64,000 nucleotides of DNA from Pseudolabrys sp. FHR47 (GTDB lineage Bacteria > Pseudomonadota > Alphaproteobacteria > Rhizobiales > Xanthobacteraceae): positions 2,979,001 through 3,043,000 of the forward strand of contig NZ_CP039740.1 in the NCBI RefSeq assembly GCF_005153485.1. The letters run 5' to 3'. Positions 17,667-25,629 of this stretch are shown here, in pieces (position 1 is the stretch's first letter; each line of letters begins with the position of its first letter). A program made the translations under genes and the position numbers. The notes under the pieces were generated by a model. It worked only from the letters and a program-made list of their open reading frames with translations. It did no database searches and was not told where the DNA came from.

Positions 17667-18413
17667 TCAGGGCTGTGTAAGCTGGCGGGACATGCGGGCT
17701 GCTGCCACCTTGGTCATCTTCATCAGGGCTGCTTCGCGCCCCTGCACGCGCGACAGTGGCGCCATCAAGGTGACCGCCGCGATGGCGTGCCCCGGCGCGC
17801 CAAGGACGGGAGCACTCACGCCCCACACGCCGGCATCGACCTTGCCGGCGGAGACAGCGAGTCCGGCCCGCTGAATGGCCTGCAGCTCTTGCTCGGCCGC
17901 ATGCCACTCTTCGCTGTTGTGCCGGTAATGGCGGGCCAGCATGGCGTGGCGCTGCGCCGCGGGCAGATGAGCCAACAAGCAACCGGCCGAAGCACCGGTC
18001 TTCAGCGGCACACTTCGGCCTTTTTCAAACGAGCAGCGCAGCGACTGCTCACTTTCCACCATCTCCAGACAGACCGCCTGACCGTTGACCGGGACGATGA
18101 GGCCGACACTCTCACGCGATTGCTTGGCAAGCGCCGTCATATGCGGGCGCGCTACCTGCACGAGGTTGGAGGCAAGGTCGAAACCGAGCGCCAGCTGCAG
18201 GCTGAGCGGCCCGGGTGCGTAGCTGCCATCGATTTCGCTGACGAATCCCCATTGCTTGAGGCGCGCTAGTTGGCGGTACAGCGTGCTGCGGGCAAGGCTG
18301 GTGATCTCCATCAGGTCGGCCGCAGTCAATGCGCGACCCTGTTTGGCGAGTTCTGCCAGCACCTGCAGGACTCGATCGGCCGTGGCCACTGATCGGGACG
18401 CGCTCATGATCAT
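17667..18413 (-). CDS. IclR-family transcriptional regulator
   Basis: A 248-residue IclR protein: winged helix at residues about 10-70 (ALTAADLMEITSLARSTLYRQL) and an effector domain beginning near LASNLVQVARPHMTALA with the conserved GASAGCLLAHLP. ATG at 18413 or 18407 may be used. It heads the amino-acid transporter/hutDF/M20 operon, 49 nt before the binding-protein gene. It is likely to sense a histidine-pathway intermediate and to bind the dyads upstream of its own start. This is an alternative to HutC, the usual GntR-type hut regulator. Confidence 0.92.
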   Translation of the reverse strand: MIMSASRSVATADRVLQVLAELAKQGRALTAADLMEITSLARSTLYRQLARLKQWGFVSEIDGSYAPGPLSLQLALGFDLASNLVQVARPHMTALAKQSRESVGLIVPVNGQAVCLEMVESEQSLRCSFEKGRSVPLKTGASAGCLLAHLPAAQRHAMLARHYRHNSEEWHAAEQELQAIQRAGLAVSAGKVDAGVWGVSAPVLGAPGHAIAAVTLMAPLSRVQGREAALMKMTKVAAARMSRQLTQP

Positions 18414-18485
18414 ACCCTCACGATAGAGTTACTCTCGTCCGGCTGTCTGCAGACGAGTCCCATACGATGGGAATAATCGTCTCTT
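18414..18485. promoter_or_regulatory. Upstream region of the iclR-hut operon with several dyads
   Basis: Three symmetrical elements lie just upstream of the IclR start: the near-palindrome ACGATAGAGTTACTCTCGT (18420-18438), the perfect GTCTGCAGAC (18445-18454) and CCCAT-ACG-ATGGG (18459-18471). Any of these could be the IclR operator. No clear -35/-10 pair was seen. Confidence 0.4.
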
Positions 18486-18800
18486 TTTTTCAAGGCCGTG
18501 CGGACGGACAGAACCCGCGCTGGTTGTGGTTGAGAAAAATCGCGTCGCAGGACGCTCGAGACGCCAAACGGTATTTGGATACCACGTCTATTCCGCCAGC
18601 GAAAGAAGAGGTGAAGATCAAAAAAATAGGCAGCGAGCACTCACGTCCGCTGTTGCGAACCAGCTTTGCCCATGTGCACTGCCAGCCGCGTGCCGCCGCC
18701 GGGAGCCCTCTTACGCGCGCCCCAACCGCTCGATTGCGCTTTCATTGTACCTCAAGCACGCGGATCGACTTGGAGAGGCCCCCCCATAATCTGAAGCGAG

Positions 18801-19082
18801 GCCGAACTGAAAAGGCCTGGCGGACTCGACGAGAAAGAAAATCAAACGCTGTCGGCGGTCACCGGCCACTATGTTGCGGCGTCGAGAAATGCTGTTCTCG
18901 TCACCAAGGCCCAGGTGTTCAAGACAATCAAGAACAGCGATCTCGGCGACCTCAAATGCAGCGACACTACCGGCCAACATTTGGTCGCCTTTGCCAAGGA
19001 CCTGGCGCGAGATGTCGAACCGCAAACCTGCAGCAACTACTTCTCTCACCTCTCAATCCGGAATCGGCGCAGCCGCCGGTAA
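18801..19082 (+). pseudogene. Tyrosine integrase relic, core-binding (SAM-like) domain
   Basis: In the frame ending with TAA at 19080-19082, about 80 codons read as an integrase N-terminal domain. Examples are SAVTGHYVAASRNAVLVTKA, QVFKTIKNSDLGDLKC, LVAFAKDLARDVEPQTCSNY and FSHLS. This pattern (TKAQV.. IK.. D, then PQT..NY.SHL) is that of phage/island tyrosine integrases. A stop lies directly upstream (TGA at 18792-18794), there is no start, and the catalytic domain is missing. The relic sits in an otherwise empty stretch of about 850 nt (18.41-19.27 kb). A fragment continuing the same family lies at 61.4 kb. Confidence 0.65.
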
Positions 19083-19271
19083 ACTTACCTTGGACAGAGA
19101 CGGTGCAACTCCCAACCGCATATACCCGATCAGACGAAATCGATCCGAATTGCTGAACGCTTCCGGCGAAAAAGTGTTGACCGATGTTCGGTACGAAGGG
19201 AAAACGGACCGGACGCAGAGTCATACTGCCGTAGGATCATGCCGCGTGCCGAAGATCCGCAAGGAGCAATT

Positions 19272-20279
19272 ATGCCAGACCAAGATGTGCCGGTGCCGGT
19301 CACGATCCTCACGGGCTTTCTCGGCGCTGGCAAGACGACGCTTCTCAAGCACATCCTTGCCGAACCGCAGGGTGTGAGGCTCGGCGTCCTGATTAACGAC
19401 TTCGGGGCGATCAACATCGATGCGGCGCTGGTGGTGGCAAGCACGACCGACCAGGTTTCACTCGAAAACGGCTGCGTATGCTGTTCAATTCGCGACGATC
19501 TTGTCGAAGCGATCGCGCAAATCCTCGACCGCGAGCCACGGCCGGACCGGCTGATCATCGAAGCCAGCGGCGTGTCCCGCCCGCTGCCGATCGCCGACGC
19601 GCTGACTGTCGACCGTCTGGCCAAGCGCGTCGTCCTCGACGGGATTTTCTGCATGGTTGATGGCGCTGGCTTCGCCGATCTCGACTACGCAGCAACCGAA
19701 CTCGCGCTCGATCAGGCTGCCGGATCGGATATCGTCATTGTGAACAAGATCGATGCGGCGACGCCGGACGAACTAAACGCCATCGAGACGACGCTTCGCG
19801 GCCCCATGCCGCGCCTGCGCATGGTCCGTGCCCGCTATGCCGAGGTGCCGCACGACCTGCTCTTTGGCATCCGGCCGCAAAAGGACGAACTGGAAGCTTT
19901 AGCCCCTTCCCCCGGTCATCGCCATTTGCATGCGCAGGAGGCGGCTCACGGCCACGAACACGGTGACCATGATCACCATCATGACCATGGCGACGAATTC
20001 GAGGCGTGGAACTGGCGCAGCGAGCACCCCGTCGACGAGACCCTGCTGCGCGCTGCAATTCGGGATCTCCCTTCAGGGCTGATGCGTGCCAAAGGCGTCC
20101 TGCGTTCAGTCGATGGCAATCAAGGTCGGCTCGTCTTTCATCTGGTCGGTAAGCGGTCGGAACTGGTGTCGGACCAAGAACGCGCGCCCGGTGTCAGCAG
20201 TGTCGTCGCCATCGGACGGCGCGGCAGCTTCGACCCCACAGCGCTTACCCGGCTTTTCGACGCCTGCGTTGCAGGATGA
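19272..20279 (+). CDS. COG0523/CobW-family G3E GTPase metallochaperone
   Basis: A 335-residue G3E GTPase. Walker A is GFLGAGKTTLLKH near the N-terminus, followed by the metal-binding CxCC motif in ENGCVCCSIRDDL (about residue 72) and the guanine motif NKID. A His/Asp-rich loop (HGHEHGDHDHHHDHGDE, about residue 235) and a CobW C-terminal domain follow. ATG at 19272 has a strong site, AAGGAG, 5 nt upstream. The family delivers metals, often Zn, Co or Fe, to client enzymes. The convergent operon encodes three metal-dependent hydrolases, possible clients. No cobalamin genes or Zur box were recognised nearby. Confidence 0.92.
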   Translation: MPDQDVPVPVTILTGFLGAGKTTLLKHILAEPQGVRLGVLINDFGAINIDAALVVASTTDQVSLENGCVCCSIRDDLVEAIAQILDREPRPDRLIIEASGVSRPLPIADALTVDRLAKRVVLDGIFCMVDGAGFADLDYAATELALDQAAGSDIVIVNKIDAATPDELNAIETTLRGPMPRLRMVRARYAEVPHDLLFGIRPQKDELEALAPSPGHRHLHAQEAAHGHEHGDHDHHHDHGDEFEAWNWRSEHPVDETLLRAAIRDLPSGLMRAKGVLRSVDGNQGRLVFHLVGKRSELVSDQERAPGVSSVVAIGRRGSFDPTALTRLFDACVAG

Positions 20280-20310
20280 GGGTTTCGGATAGCCGGCATC
20301 CGTTCGCACG

Positions 20311-21189
20311 TCAGTTGCGGAAGCGCTGCCGCGTTGCCAGACCGGCAGCGACTGTCAAAGCGAGCGTCGTGACCATCAGGATGAAGGCGACCGCGGCCGC
20401 GAAAGGCCAGTTATTCAATTGGAACTGTCCGTAGACCAGCGGCGCCATCATCTTGAACTTCGGTCCACCCAGCAGCACCGGGGTCGCATAGGCGTTCATC
20501 GCGAGAATGAAGGTGAGAATAACACCCGCAGCAATTCCGGGAAGCGTCATCGGCCAGAGAATGCGCCGGAACATGGTCAACGGGCTGGCTCCGAGGCTGA
20601 AGGCGGCTTCCTCGAGATTGCGGTTGACCCCTTCGATCACACTCTGCAACGTCAGGACCATATAGGGCAGGTTCACCGCGATGATGCCCAGGATGACCGC
20701 CATCTCGGTGAACATGATCTCGGTCGGCTCGTCGGTGATGCCGAGCTTCATCAACGTGACACTGATAAACCCGCGGCTGCCGAGCAGCGACATCCAGCCG
20801 GCGGCGCGGACGGCGTTGCCGACGAAGAGCGGGGTAACGATGCCGATGATGAGAATGTTCTTGAAGCGGGTCTGCGTGCGCGCAACGATATAAGCGAGCG
20901 GAAAGCCCGCAACCAGGCACACGAGCGTGCAGATGAAGGCAACCCGCAGCGTCGTGGCGAAGACGTTGAGATAATAGGGATCGGAAAAGAAAGTCATGTA
21001 ATTGTCGGGCGTGAAAACACCGACCATGAAGAGCCGCGGATCGTAGCGGTCGAGGCTGTAACGGAAGAGGATCAACAGCGGGCCGATGACGCCGAGCGCT
21101 ACGACGAAGGTTGCCGGCCCGATTAGCGAGGCGGCACTGAAGAGGGTCGAGGGTCCGCGGGACTGGGTTTGAGTCGCGGCAATGGTCAT
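20311..21189 (-). CDS. Spermidine/putrescine-type ABC permease (PotB-like)
   Basis: A 292-residue inner-membrane permease with six likely helices. It has the EAA loop LEEAAFSLGASPLTMFRRIL and family sequence PLFVGNAVRAAGW. The ATG at 21189 gives the normal cytoplasmic N-terminus (MTIAATQTQSRGPS). It is the last gene of a minus-strand operon that also encodes a binding protein, ATPase, second permease, two amidohydrolases and an M24 peptidase. It converges with the CobW-type gene, 31 nt apart. Substrate inferred from neighbours: a prolyl or hydroxyprolyl peptide, betaine or other cationic amide. Confidence 0.92.
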   Translation of the reverse strand: MTIAATQTQSRGPSTLFSAASLIGPATFVVALGVIGPLLILFRYSLDRYDPRLFMVGVFTPDNYMTFFSDPYYLNVFATTLRVAFICTLVCLVAGFPLAYIVARTQTRFKNILIIGIVTPLFVGNAVRAAGWMSLLGSRGFISVTLMKLGITDEPTEIMFTEMAVILGIIAVNLPYMVLTLQSVIEGVNRNLEEAAFSLGASPLTMFRRILWPMTLPGIAAGVILTFILAMNAYATPVLLGGPKFKMMAPLVYGQFQLNNWPFAAAVAFILMVTTLALTVAAGLATRQRFRN

Positions 21190-21217
21190 GCGATGGAGCT
21201 CTCGATCATGGTTGTGC

Positions 21218-21247
21218 GCCCGCGCCGGCAATCGCGCCGGCGCGGGC
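21218..21247. other. Perfect intercistronic stem-loop after the Pot-type binding-protein gene
   Basis: GCCCGCGCCGGC (21218-21229) and GCCGGCGCGGGC (21236-21247) form a 12-bp perfect GC stem with a 6-nt loop, in the 85-nt gap between the binding-protein stop and the potB-like start. There is no T-run, so transcript stabilisation or partial attenuation is more likely than full termination. Confidence 0.7.
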
Positions 21248-21274
21248 CACCTGCGTCTTGGAACACCGGGTGGA

Positions 21275-22336
21275 TTAGCCCTTGAACTCCTTGTCCCACC
21301 AGCCTTTCAGTTCGACGTCGTGCTCGGTCATGTATGCGAAATCGAGGCTCTTGAGATTGTCGATCTCAGCCTTCGAGAAGCCGATCCGCTTGTTCAGTTC
21401 AGGCGATATGACCGCGTTATCGATAGTGGGGTTGTAGCCCATGTCCTTGGCGAAGGCTTCCTGCGCCGAAGGCTCCAGCATGGCGTTGAGATAGGCATAG
21501 GCGCCCTCGACAGTCGGCGCGTTCTTCGGGATCACGAAGCCGGACACATAGGACAGGGCGCCTTCGGATGGGGCCGCCGACTCGACCAGGATGCCGGAGT
21601 TTTGCCACTGGACCGTGCGGGCCTTCCACATGATGCCGATGTCAATTTCCTCAGTCTTCAGCCCCTGTGCGAAGGCCTCGTTGGTCGGATAGATGCGCGC
21701 GCCCGCCTTGCGCACCTCGAGCAGTAGCTTCTTGCCGGGTTCGAGATTGGTCGGCGAGCCACCGGCGGCAAGAGCCGCCGCGACAATGGTGTACTGATAC
21801 TGGATATCGATGATGCCCATCCTGTTGCCGAACTTTGGATCGAAGGCGTCCTTGTAGCCGGTCGGTTTCGACGCAATCTTGGGATTGTAGACCGGCACCA
21901 TACCCGAATAGATATGGCCGACGCCGTATTCGTATTTCATCGATGGCAGAAGATGCGTCGCATTCGGAATTTTGCTGTAGTCTATTCTTTGCGTGACGCC
22001 GAGCTGATAGACTTGAAACATGTTCGGACCGTTGAGAGCTTGGAGGTCCGACGAGCCGCGCGGCAGCCGGCGCTCCGCCAGCATCTTGCCGCGGCGTTCC
22101 GGGTCTCCGGCCTGCGCCTGAATGACATCCCAGTCCCGCGAAATGAGGAGCGGCTTCTCGATATTTTTGTTCAACAGCCGCGCATAGTCGCCACCCCAGG
22201 TACCGACGACGATCGTGCCCTTCGACGCGGCCCGTGCGATATTCGGCATGCCGAGTGTCACCGCGCCCGTGGCGGCCGCCAACCCTTTCAGGACGTTGCG
22301 CCGGCCGATTTGTCGCTTGATCAAGTCATTGATCAT
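21275..22336 (-). CDS. Spermidine/putrescine-type ABC transporter binding protein (PotD-like)
   Basis: A 353-residue type-II periplasmic binding protein. The ATG at 22336 follows GGGAGACAG and yields MINDLIKRQIGRRNVLKGLA with a hydrophobic segment ending NIARAASKG, a probable twin-arginine signal. Mature features include TIVVGTWGGDYARLLNKN, NPKIASKPTGYKD and GIMWKARTVQWQNSG, similar to extracellular binding proteins of polyamine/opine-type importers. It would capture the operon's substrate in the periplasm. The ligand is uncertain; PotD-like proteins also serve betaines, opines and peptides. Confidence 0.92.
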   Translation of the reverse strand: MINDLIKRQIGRRNVLKGLAAATGAVTLGMPNIARAASKGTIVVGTWGGDYARLLNKNIEKPLLISRDWDVIQAQAGDPERRGKMLAERRLPRGSSDLQALNGPNMFQVYQLGVTQRIDYSKIPNATHLLPSMKYEYGVGHIYSGMVPVYNPKIASKPTGYKDAFDPKFGNRMGIIDIQYQYTIVAAALAAGGSPTNLEPGKKLLLEVRKAGARIYPTNEAFAQGLKTEEIDIGIMWKARTVQWQNSGILVESAAPSEGALSYVSGFVIPKNAPTVEGAYAYLNAMLEPSAQEAFAKDMGYNPTIDNAVISPELNKRIGFSKAEIDNLKSLDFAYMTEHDVELKGWWDKEFKG

Positions 22337-22415
22337 TTCTGTCTCCCATCTCGCAGTTAAGGCATGCGGCGGCACGCCGACTGACTTTCCAGTCCGCTCC
22401 GACCATCGAAGCGGA

Positions 22416-23471
22416 CTAGGCATCCCCCGCCGGGAAAACCGCAGCCGTCGCCGACCAGCCGACATACACACGGTCGCCGACCCGAGGCAGGATACTGGAC
22501 TCTTGGTTCGGCACTTGAGCGATGACCCGGTCGACGTCGGAGAGCTTCACATGGATATCGATCAATCCTCCCATATATGAGACGAATTCGACTTCGCCCG
22601 GGAAGCTGTTGTCGGCAGTCTCGACGAGGCTATCGGCTATAACAACCCGCTCGGGTCGCAACGCGACAACCGCGCCGCCGACAATCCGCTTGGAGCAACG
22701 GATCTCCAACCCTCCGTCCGTCGTCAGCCGGTCGCCGGTCATTTGCCCCTCGATGAAGCTTGATCGCCCAACGAAGTCGGCGACGAAGCGATCCGCCGGC
22801 CGCTCGTAGAGGTCGCGCTGCGAGCCCATCTGCCGGATAGCGCCGTCGCGCATGACGACAAGCCGGTCGGCCATTGTCAGCGCTTCTTCCTGGTCGTGGG
22901 TGACCATGACGGTGGTGATGCCGAGCCGTTGCTGGAGGCTTCGGATTTCGACGCGTACCTCGCTGCGGAGCTTCGCATCTAGATTGGACAACGGCTCATC
23001 GAGAAGAAGGACATCGGGATGGAACACCAGCGCGCGCGCCAGTGCCACGCGCTGCTGTTGCCCGCCGGAGAGTTTGCTCGGCAGGCGTTCACCCAGATGA
23101 CCGAGACGCACCAGACGCAGGGCTTCGTCGACCTTCGCCGGGATGTCCGCCTTGGGCGTGCGTCGCATCTCGAGCCCAAAGGCGACGTTCTGCGCTACGG
23201 TGAGATGAGGGAATAGTGCGTAGTTCTGAAAAACGAGACCGGTATTGCGCTTCCAGGCCGGCATATGCGTAACGTCGCGGTCACCGATCCGGACCGAACC
23301 GCTGGTAGGGTCGATGAAGCCGGCGATCATCCGCAAGGTCGTGGTCTTGCCGCACCCGGAGGGGCCAAGCAGAACGAGAAATTCACCGTCCTTGACAGTC
23401 AGGTTGATGTCGCGGGCGGCATGGAAATCGCCGTAACGCTTCGAGACGTTGTCGAGTTGAAGTTGCGCCAT
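22416..23471 (-). CDS. Polyamine-type ABC transporter ATPase (PotA-like)
   Basis: A 351-residue ATPase with Walker A GPSGCGKTT, signature LSGGQQQRVALARAL, Walker B VLLLDEPLSNLDAKL and a C-terminal TOBE domain (about residues 275-350) typical of PotA/UgpC/FbpC. ATG at 23471 is preferred; a TTG 9 nt earlier overlaps the preceding permease stop. It is the energy unit for the PotB/PotC-like permeases on either side. Confidence 0.94.
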   Translation of the reverse strand: MAQLQLDNVSKRYGDFHAARDINLTVKDGEFLVLLGPSGCGKTTTLRMIAGFIDPTSGSVRIGDRDVTHMPAWKRNTGLVFQNYALFPHLTVAQNVAFGLEMRRTPKADIPAKVDEALRLVRLGHLGERLPSKLSGGQQQRVALARALVFHPDVLLLDEPLSNLDAKLRSEVRVEIRSLQQRLGITTVMVTHDQEEALTMADRLVVMRDGAIRQMGSQRDLYERPADRFVADFVGRSSFIEGQMTGDRLTTDGGLEIRCSKRIVGGAVVALRPERVVIADSLVETADNSFPGEVEFVSYMGGLIDIHVKLSDVDRVIAQVPNQESSILPRVGDRVYVGWSATAAVFPAGDA

Positions 23472-23476
23472 TACGT

Positions 23477-24334
23477 TCAAACCACTCGGCTAAGTTTTAC
23501 AAATCGATCGGTCACGAGCATCGTGACCGCGATGATCGCGATCTGGAGAACGGAAATCGAAGCGATCGTCGGATCGATCTTCCATTGCAGATACTGAAGG
23601 ATCGCAATTGGCAGGGTGAGACGTCCTGGGCCCACCAGAAAAAGGCTCATCTCCAGGTTGCCGAACGACGCGACGAATCCGAACATGCCGCCCGCCACGA
23701 TGCCCGGCAGCACGGCCGGAAGGGTGACGCGGCGGAAGGTCGTGAACCTGTCGGCCCCGAGGTTCTGCGCCGCCTCCTCCAGAGTCCTGTCAAATCCGGC
23801 GAGGCTCGCCGTGACCAGCCTGAAGGTCCACGGAATAATCAGGAGGACGTGACCCCATACGAGGCTTGGAAGTGACCCCAGAATCGGAAGCGACGTGGCG
23901 ATCTGGATTTCGGTCTGGAACACGTAGATTGCGATGCCGAGCACGATGCCGGGTACGACCAGCGGCATCAACAACAGGTTGCTGGCCAAGCCATGGCCGC
24001 GGAAGCGCAGGCGCGAAAGGCCTACCGCGGCCGGGACCGCGAGAATGAGACCGATCACCGTCGCAATGACACCTAACTGCGCGCTGAACAAGAAGGCGTC
24101 GATGAAGCGCTCGTTCTGAACCGCTTGCGTGTACCAGTGCAACGAATATCCCTCGGGCGGAAACGAGGGAATTTCCTGGCGGTAGAACGAGAGCCAGGTG
24201 ATGAAGATCAGCGGCAGAAGGATATAGACAAAGGCGATCGCGGCACTACCCTTCAGAAACCACCGGCCGATCCGCCGGCGGTCAGCCATCGGCCTGCGCG
24301 AAACTGCCCGTGCTGTTTGGGCGGCGGTTGTCAA
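23477..24334 (-). CDS. Spermidine/putrescine-type ABC permease (PotC-like)
   Basis: A 285-residue permease with about six helices. Its EAA loop is LEEAAQNLGADRFTTFRRVT, with the PotC-like start FVYILLPLIFITWLSF. The likely start is TTG at 24334, overlapping the amidohydrolase stop and preceded by GGGAG; an internal ATG at 24289 is an alternative. The tight coupling of transporter genes to the hydrolase genes upstream links uptake to hydrolysis. Confidence 0.92.
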   Translation of the reverse strand: MTTAAQTARAVSRRPMADRRRIGRWFLKGSAAIAFVYILLPLIFITWLSFYRQEIPSFPPEGYSLHWYTQAVQNERFIDAFLFSAQLGVIATVIGLILAVPAAVGLSRLRFRGHGLASNLLLMPLVVPGIVLGIAIYVFQTEIQIATSLPILGSLPSLVWGHVLLIIPWTFRLVTASLAGFDRTLEEAAQNLGADRFTTFRRVTLPAVLPGIVAGGMFGFVASFGNLEMSLFLVGPGRLTLPIAILQYLQWKIDPTIASISVLQIAIIAVTMLVTDRFVKLSRVV

Positions 24335-25584
24335 GCTGCCGCTCCCAACCGGTTTTTGTGGAAGCAGCCACCTCTCATAATCGCGGCGAGATGCTTGCCT
24401 TGACCTTCGAGCAGCGTGACGTCGCGCGTCGGATCGCCGTCGACGACGATGATGTCGGCCCAGGCATTCGGCGCGATCGTTCCCAGCCGACCAGGGCGGC
24501 GCACGACTTCGGCCGCGATCGTCGTGGCCGAGCGGATGACTTCGATGGGCTTCTGCACCTCCGTGCGAATGCTGAATTCGCGGCTCTGGTCGACAGCCAG
24601 CGCGCCAAGGAGGTCCGAGCCGTAAGCAACCTTCACGCCGGCCGCTTTGCAGATTTCGAGCGACTTGTAGCCGCCCTGCAGGACAAGTTCGTTCTTTTCC
24701 AGCATCGTCGCCGGCATGCCATAGTCGGCGGCGCGTTCCTTCATCGCGACGTAAGCGACGAGGTTGGCGACGAGATAGGCGCCGCGTTCGGCCATCAGCT
24801 TGGCCGCGGGTTCGTCGATCAGATTGCCGTGCTCGATCGTTCGCACGCCATGCGTGACGGCCCGGATAATGGCCTCGGCCGAATAGGCATGGGCCAGAGT
24901 ATAGCGGCCGAAGGCTTCGGCTTCCTCGACCGCCGCGATGATTTCGGCAGCGGAGAACTGCTGCGAGTCGAGCGGGTCATAGGGCGAAGCGACGCCGCCC
25001 GAAACCATGATCTTCACGTGATCGCAGCCCTGCCGCATCTGCTCGCGCACCGCCTTGCGCACGGCGGGCTCGCCATCGGCGACCAGCCGCAGATAGGCCA
25101 TGCCGTTGCAGCACGGGCAGGCATAGCCCGGGTTAGTCCGCGAACGGCCATCGCTGTGGCCGCCAGTGGGGCCGATCGAGCGTCCCGCGATAAAGAGGCG
25201 CGGACCGGGAATCAGGCCCTGATCGATGGCCATCTTCATGCCCCAGTCGGTGCCGCCGGTGTCTCGCACCGTGGTGAAGCCGCGATCGAGCATTTCCTTG
25301 AGGCGTTTTGCGCCCCGCGCGGTGGCGAGCGTCAATGGCACGTCCTCCATGCGCCGCATGTAAACTTCGCTGTGCATACTGTGGACGTGGCAGTCGATCA
25401 GCCCCGGCATGACGACACGGCCGCCGCAATCGATCACGTCGGCTGCGGCACTGGCGATTGGACGATCAGCGACTTCGCTGATGCGCTCGCCTTCGATCAA
25501 GATTTCATAGCCGTCGCGCGGCTCCTCGAATGCGGGTTCGAGCAGCCGCAGATTCTTCAGGAGCAGGAGATTTCGCGCCGTCAT
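24331..25584 (-). CDS. Metal-dependent amidohydrolase (imidazolonepropionase/prolidase-like), copy B
   Basis: A 417-residue amidohydrolase-superfamily enzyme. Ligand motifs are MPGLIDCHVHSMHSE (HxH), HVKIMVSGG (a Lys often carboxylated), LAHAYS, RTIEHGNLID and AYGSDLLG (metal Asp). A CPCC cluster (about residue 153) is shared with its neighbour. From family knowledge, this group includes dipeptidases cleaving Xaa-Pro or N-acyl amino acids. It is a clear tandem paralogue of the next gene, sharing long identical blocks such as VASPYDPLDS. The duplication may broaden substrate range or give a heteromer. It is coupled to potC by a TTGA overlap. Confidence 0.9.
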   Translation of the reverse strand: MTARNLLLLKNLRLLEPAFEEPRDGYEILIEGERISEVADRPIASAAADVIDCGGRVVMPGLIDCHVHSMHSEVYMRRMEDVPLTLATARGAKRLKEMLDRGFTTVRDTGGTDWGMKMAIDQGLIPGPRLFIAGRSIGPTGGHSDGRSRTNPGYACPCCNGMAYLRLVADGEPAVRKAVREQMRQGCDHVKIMVSGGVASPYDPLDSQQFSAAEIIAAVEEAEAFGRYTLAHAYSAEAIIRAVTHGVRTIEHGNLIDEPAAKLMAERGAYLVANLVAYVAMKERAADYGMPATMLEKNELVLQGGYKSLEICKAAGVKVAYGSDLLGALAVDQSREFSIRTEVQKPIEVIRSATTIAAEVVRRPGRLGTIAPNAWADIIVVDGDPTRDVTLLEGQGKHLAAIMRGGCFHKNRLGAAA

Positions 25585-25629
25585 GTTCGCAATCCATTTT
25601 CGAGATGTCGAGGGAGAGCTATCCTCCGA

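Noticed and set aside
18467..19156. Long plus-strand reading frame through the 18.5-19.1 kb gap
   Set aside because: Its composition is not protein-like, it resembles no family, and the integrase similarity is in a different frame.
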